In this document: piece by piece, positions 63,232 to 63,721 of the stretch | How positions within the stretch are numbered: position 1 is the stretch's first letter | How the letters are laid out: the number at the start of each line of letters is the position of its first letter | NCBI GenBank assembly: GCA_902783885.1 | Contig: CACZSQ010000094.1 | Span: 1-63,721, forward strand | Source of the DNA: an uncultured Bacteroidales bacterium | GTDB taxonomy: Bacteria; Bacteroidota; Bacteroidia; Bacteroidales; Bacteroidaceae | Length of the DNA: 63,721 bases | Direction: 5' to 3' | Translations under genes and position numbers: made by a program | The notes under the pieces: generated by a model | Databases searched by the model: none | Seen by the model: only the letters and a program-made list of their open reading frames with translations | What the model was told of the DNA's origin: nothing

Positions 63232-63721
63232 TTAGTTGTTCTCAGGGCGCAGCTGGCGGACGACAGCTGCCGTACGCCACATCTCGCTTTCGCGCAGGGC
63301 GGCGAGTTCCTTCTCAAGCCCTTCGCGGTAGCCGGGTTTGCTGTTGCTGTCGATGCTGATTTGTGCTTCGTGTCCGCTCTTGACGCTGGCGTAGAGCTTC
63401 TCCACCACGGGCTTGATGGCATCGTGGAACGGGCCCATCCAGTCGAGAGCACCGCGCTGTGCTGTCGTTGAGCAGTTTGCGTACATCCAGTCCATACCCT
63501 TGGCTGCAAAGAGAGGCATCAGGCTCTGTGTCAGCTCCTCAACGGTCTCGTTGAAAGCCTCGGAGGGAGTGTGGCCGTTCTCGCGCAGCACCTCGTACTG
63601 TGCCAGCAGCAGACCCTGGATAGCGCCCATCAGAGAGCCGCGCTCGCCGGTGAGGTCAGAGGTGGCCTCGCGCTGGAAGGTGGTCTCGAAGAGATAGCCG
63701 CTGCCGATGCCAATACCGAAG
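63232..63721 (-). CDS. ilvC: ketol-acid reductoisomerase, C-terminal part, cut by window edge
   Basis: The last 162 residues of IlvC, entering from the right edge without a start. YLFETTFQREATSDLTGERG and SLMGAIQGLLLAQYEVLREN are characteristic, with the metal-binding acids of the all-helical domain. EALDWMGPF-like (here GALDWMGPFHDAIKPV) and EMWRTAAVVRQLRPE close the protein. It makes dihydroxy acids in branched-chain amino-acid synthesis. The NADPH domain lies outside the window. Confidence 0.93.
   Translation of the reverse strand, partial: FGIGIGSGYLFETTFQREATSDLTGERGSLMGAIQGLLLAQYEVLRENGHTPSEAFNETVEELTQSLMPLFAAKGMDWMYANCSTTAQRGALDWMGPFHDAIKPVVEKLYASVKSGHEAQISIDSNSKPGYREGLEKELAALRESEMWRTAAVVRQLRPENN

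Overview
The window reads as a chromosomal segment of a Bacteroidales bacterium, most likely Prevotella or a close relative. The support is many promoters of the Bacteroidetes type (TTTG, about 20 bases, TAnnTTTG), a complete Na+-translocating NADH:quinone reductase operon, Bacteroidetes-restricted families (DUF4494, DUF4835/PorD, DUF4923, DUF3127, HU-SPOR proteins), secreted proteins ending in an LAGQR...GKKVLVK tail, and gaps filled with short-word tandem repeats. No rRNA, tRNA, CRISPR array, insertion sequence or prophage was seen.

Layout. 1-14 kb: a cut-off GH29 fucosidase, a hypothetical protein, a BAX-inhibitor-1-like membrane protein, a cupin lipoprotein, an acyl-CoA ligase, yggS with a DUF4494 gene, a Pif1/RecD-like helicase, a nitroreductase, then the run DUF2520 - kdsC - maf - EamA transporter - GH43. 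13.9-20.9 kb is the accessory part: lower GC, a 1028-residue secreted multidomain protein, a decayed relative of its C-terminus, two paralogous 62-64-residue peptides, a broken small gene and a PIN toxin-antitoxin pair, separated by hairpins. 20.9-25.7 kb is a three-gene glycogen/maltodextrin operon (GH133, GT4, GH57). 25.9-31.8 kb carries a Crp/Fnr regulator, a lipid kinase, miaA, grpE-dnaJ and folC. 31.8-37.8 kb holds a C69 peptidase and tamB. 37.9-44.7 kb is nqrABCDEF. 44.7-54.6 kb is a long leftward series: dnaN, dnaQ-like exonuclease, coaBC, porD-like, recN, a TPR protein, rlmH, then an RluA-type synthase, a DUF4923 lipoprotein and rhaM. 54.9-63.7 kb holds a DUF3127 protein with an SSB-like tail, FHA and HU-SPOR genes, an addAB-like helicase/nuclease pair, and the end of ilvC.

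How the genes work together. The core blocks are coherent: sodium-pump respiration (nqr), DNA replication and repair (dnaN, exonuclease, recN, addAB), protein folding (grpE-dnaJ), envelope biogenesis (kdsC, tamB, porD-like) and storage-glucan turnover.

The most unusual points are: (1) an NqrC subunit fused to an N-terminal rubredoxin-like knuckle and a C-terminal tail with 29 cysteines; (2) an exact sigma-54 (-24/-12) promoter in front of grpE-dnaJ; (3) a family of gap elements in which a core is flanked by inverted arrays of short AT-rich words, two near-identical copies lying inside the nqr operon and similar words having entered a reading frame; (4) a duplicated cassette of C-terminal-domain protein, hairpin and small peptide; (5) a tamB gene whose membrane anchor is encoded without any ATG, GTG or TTG start.
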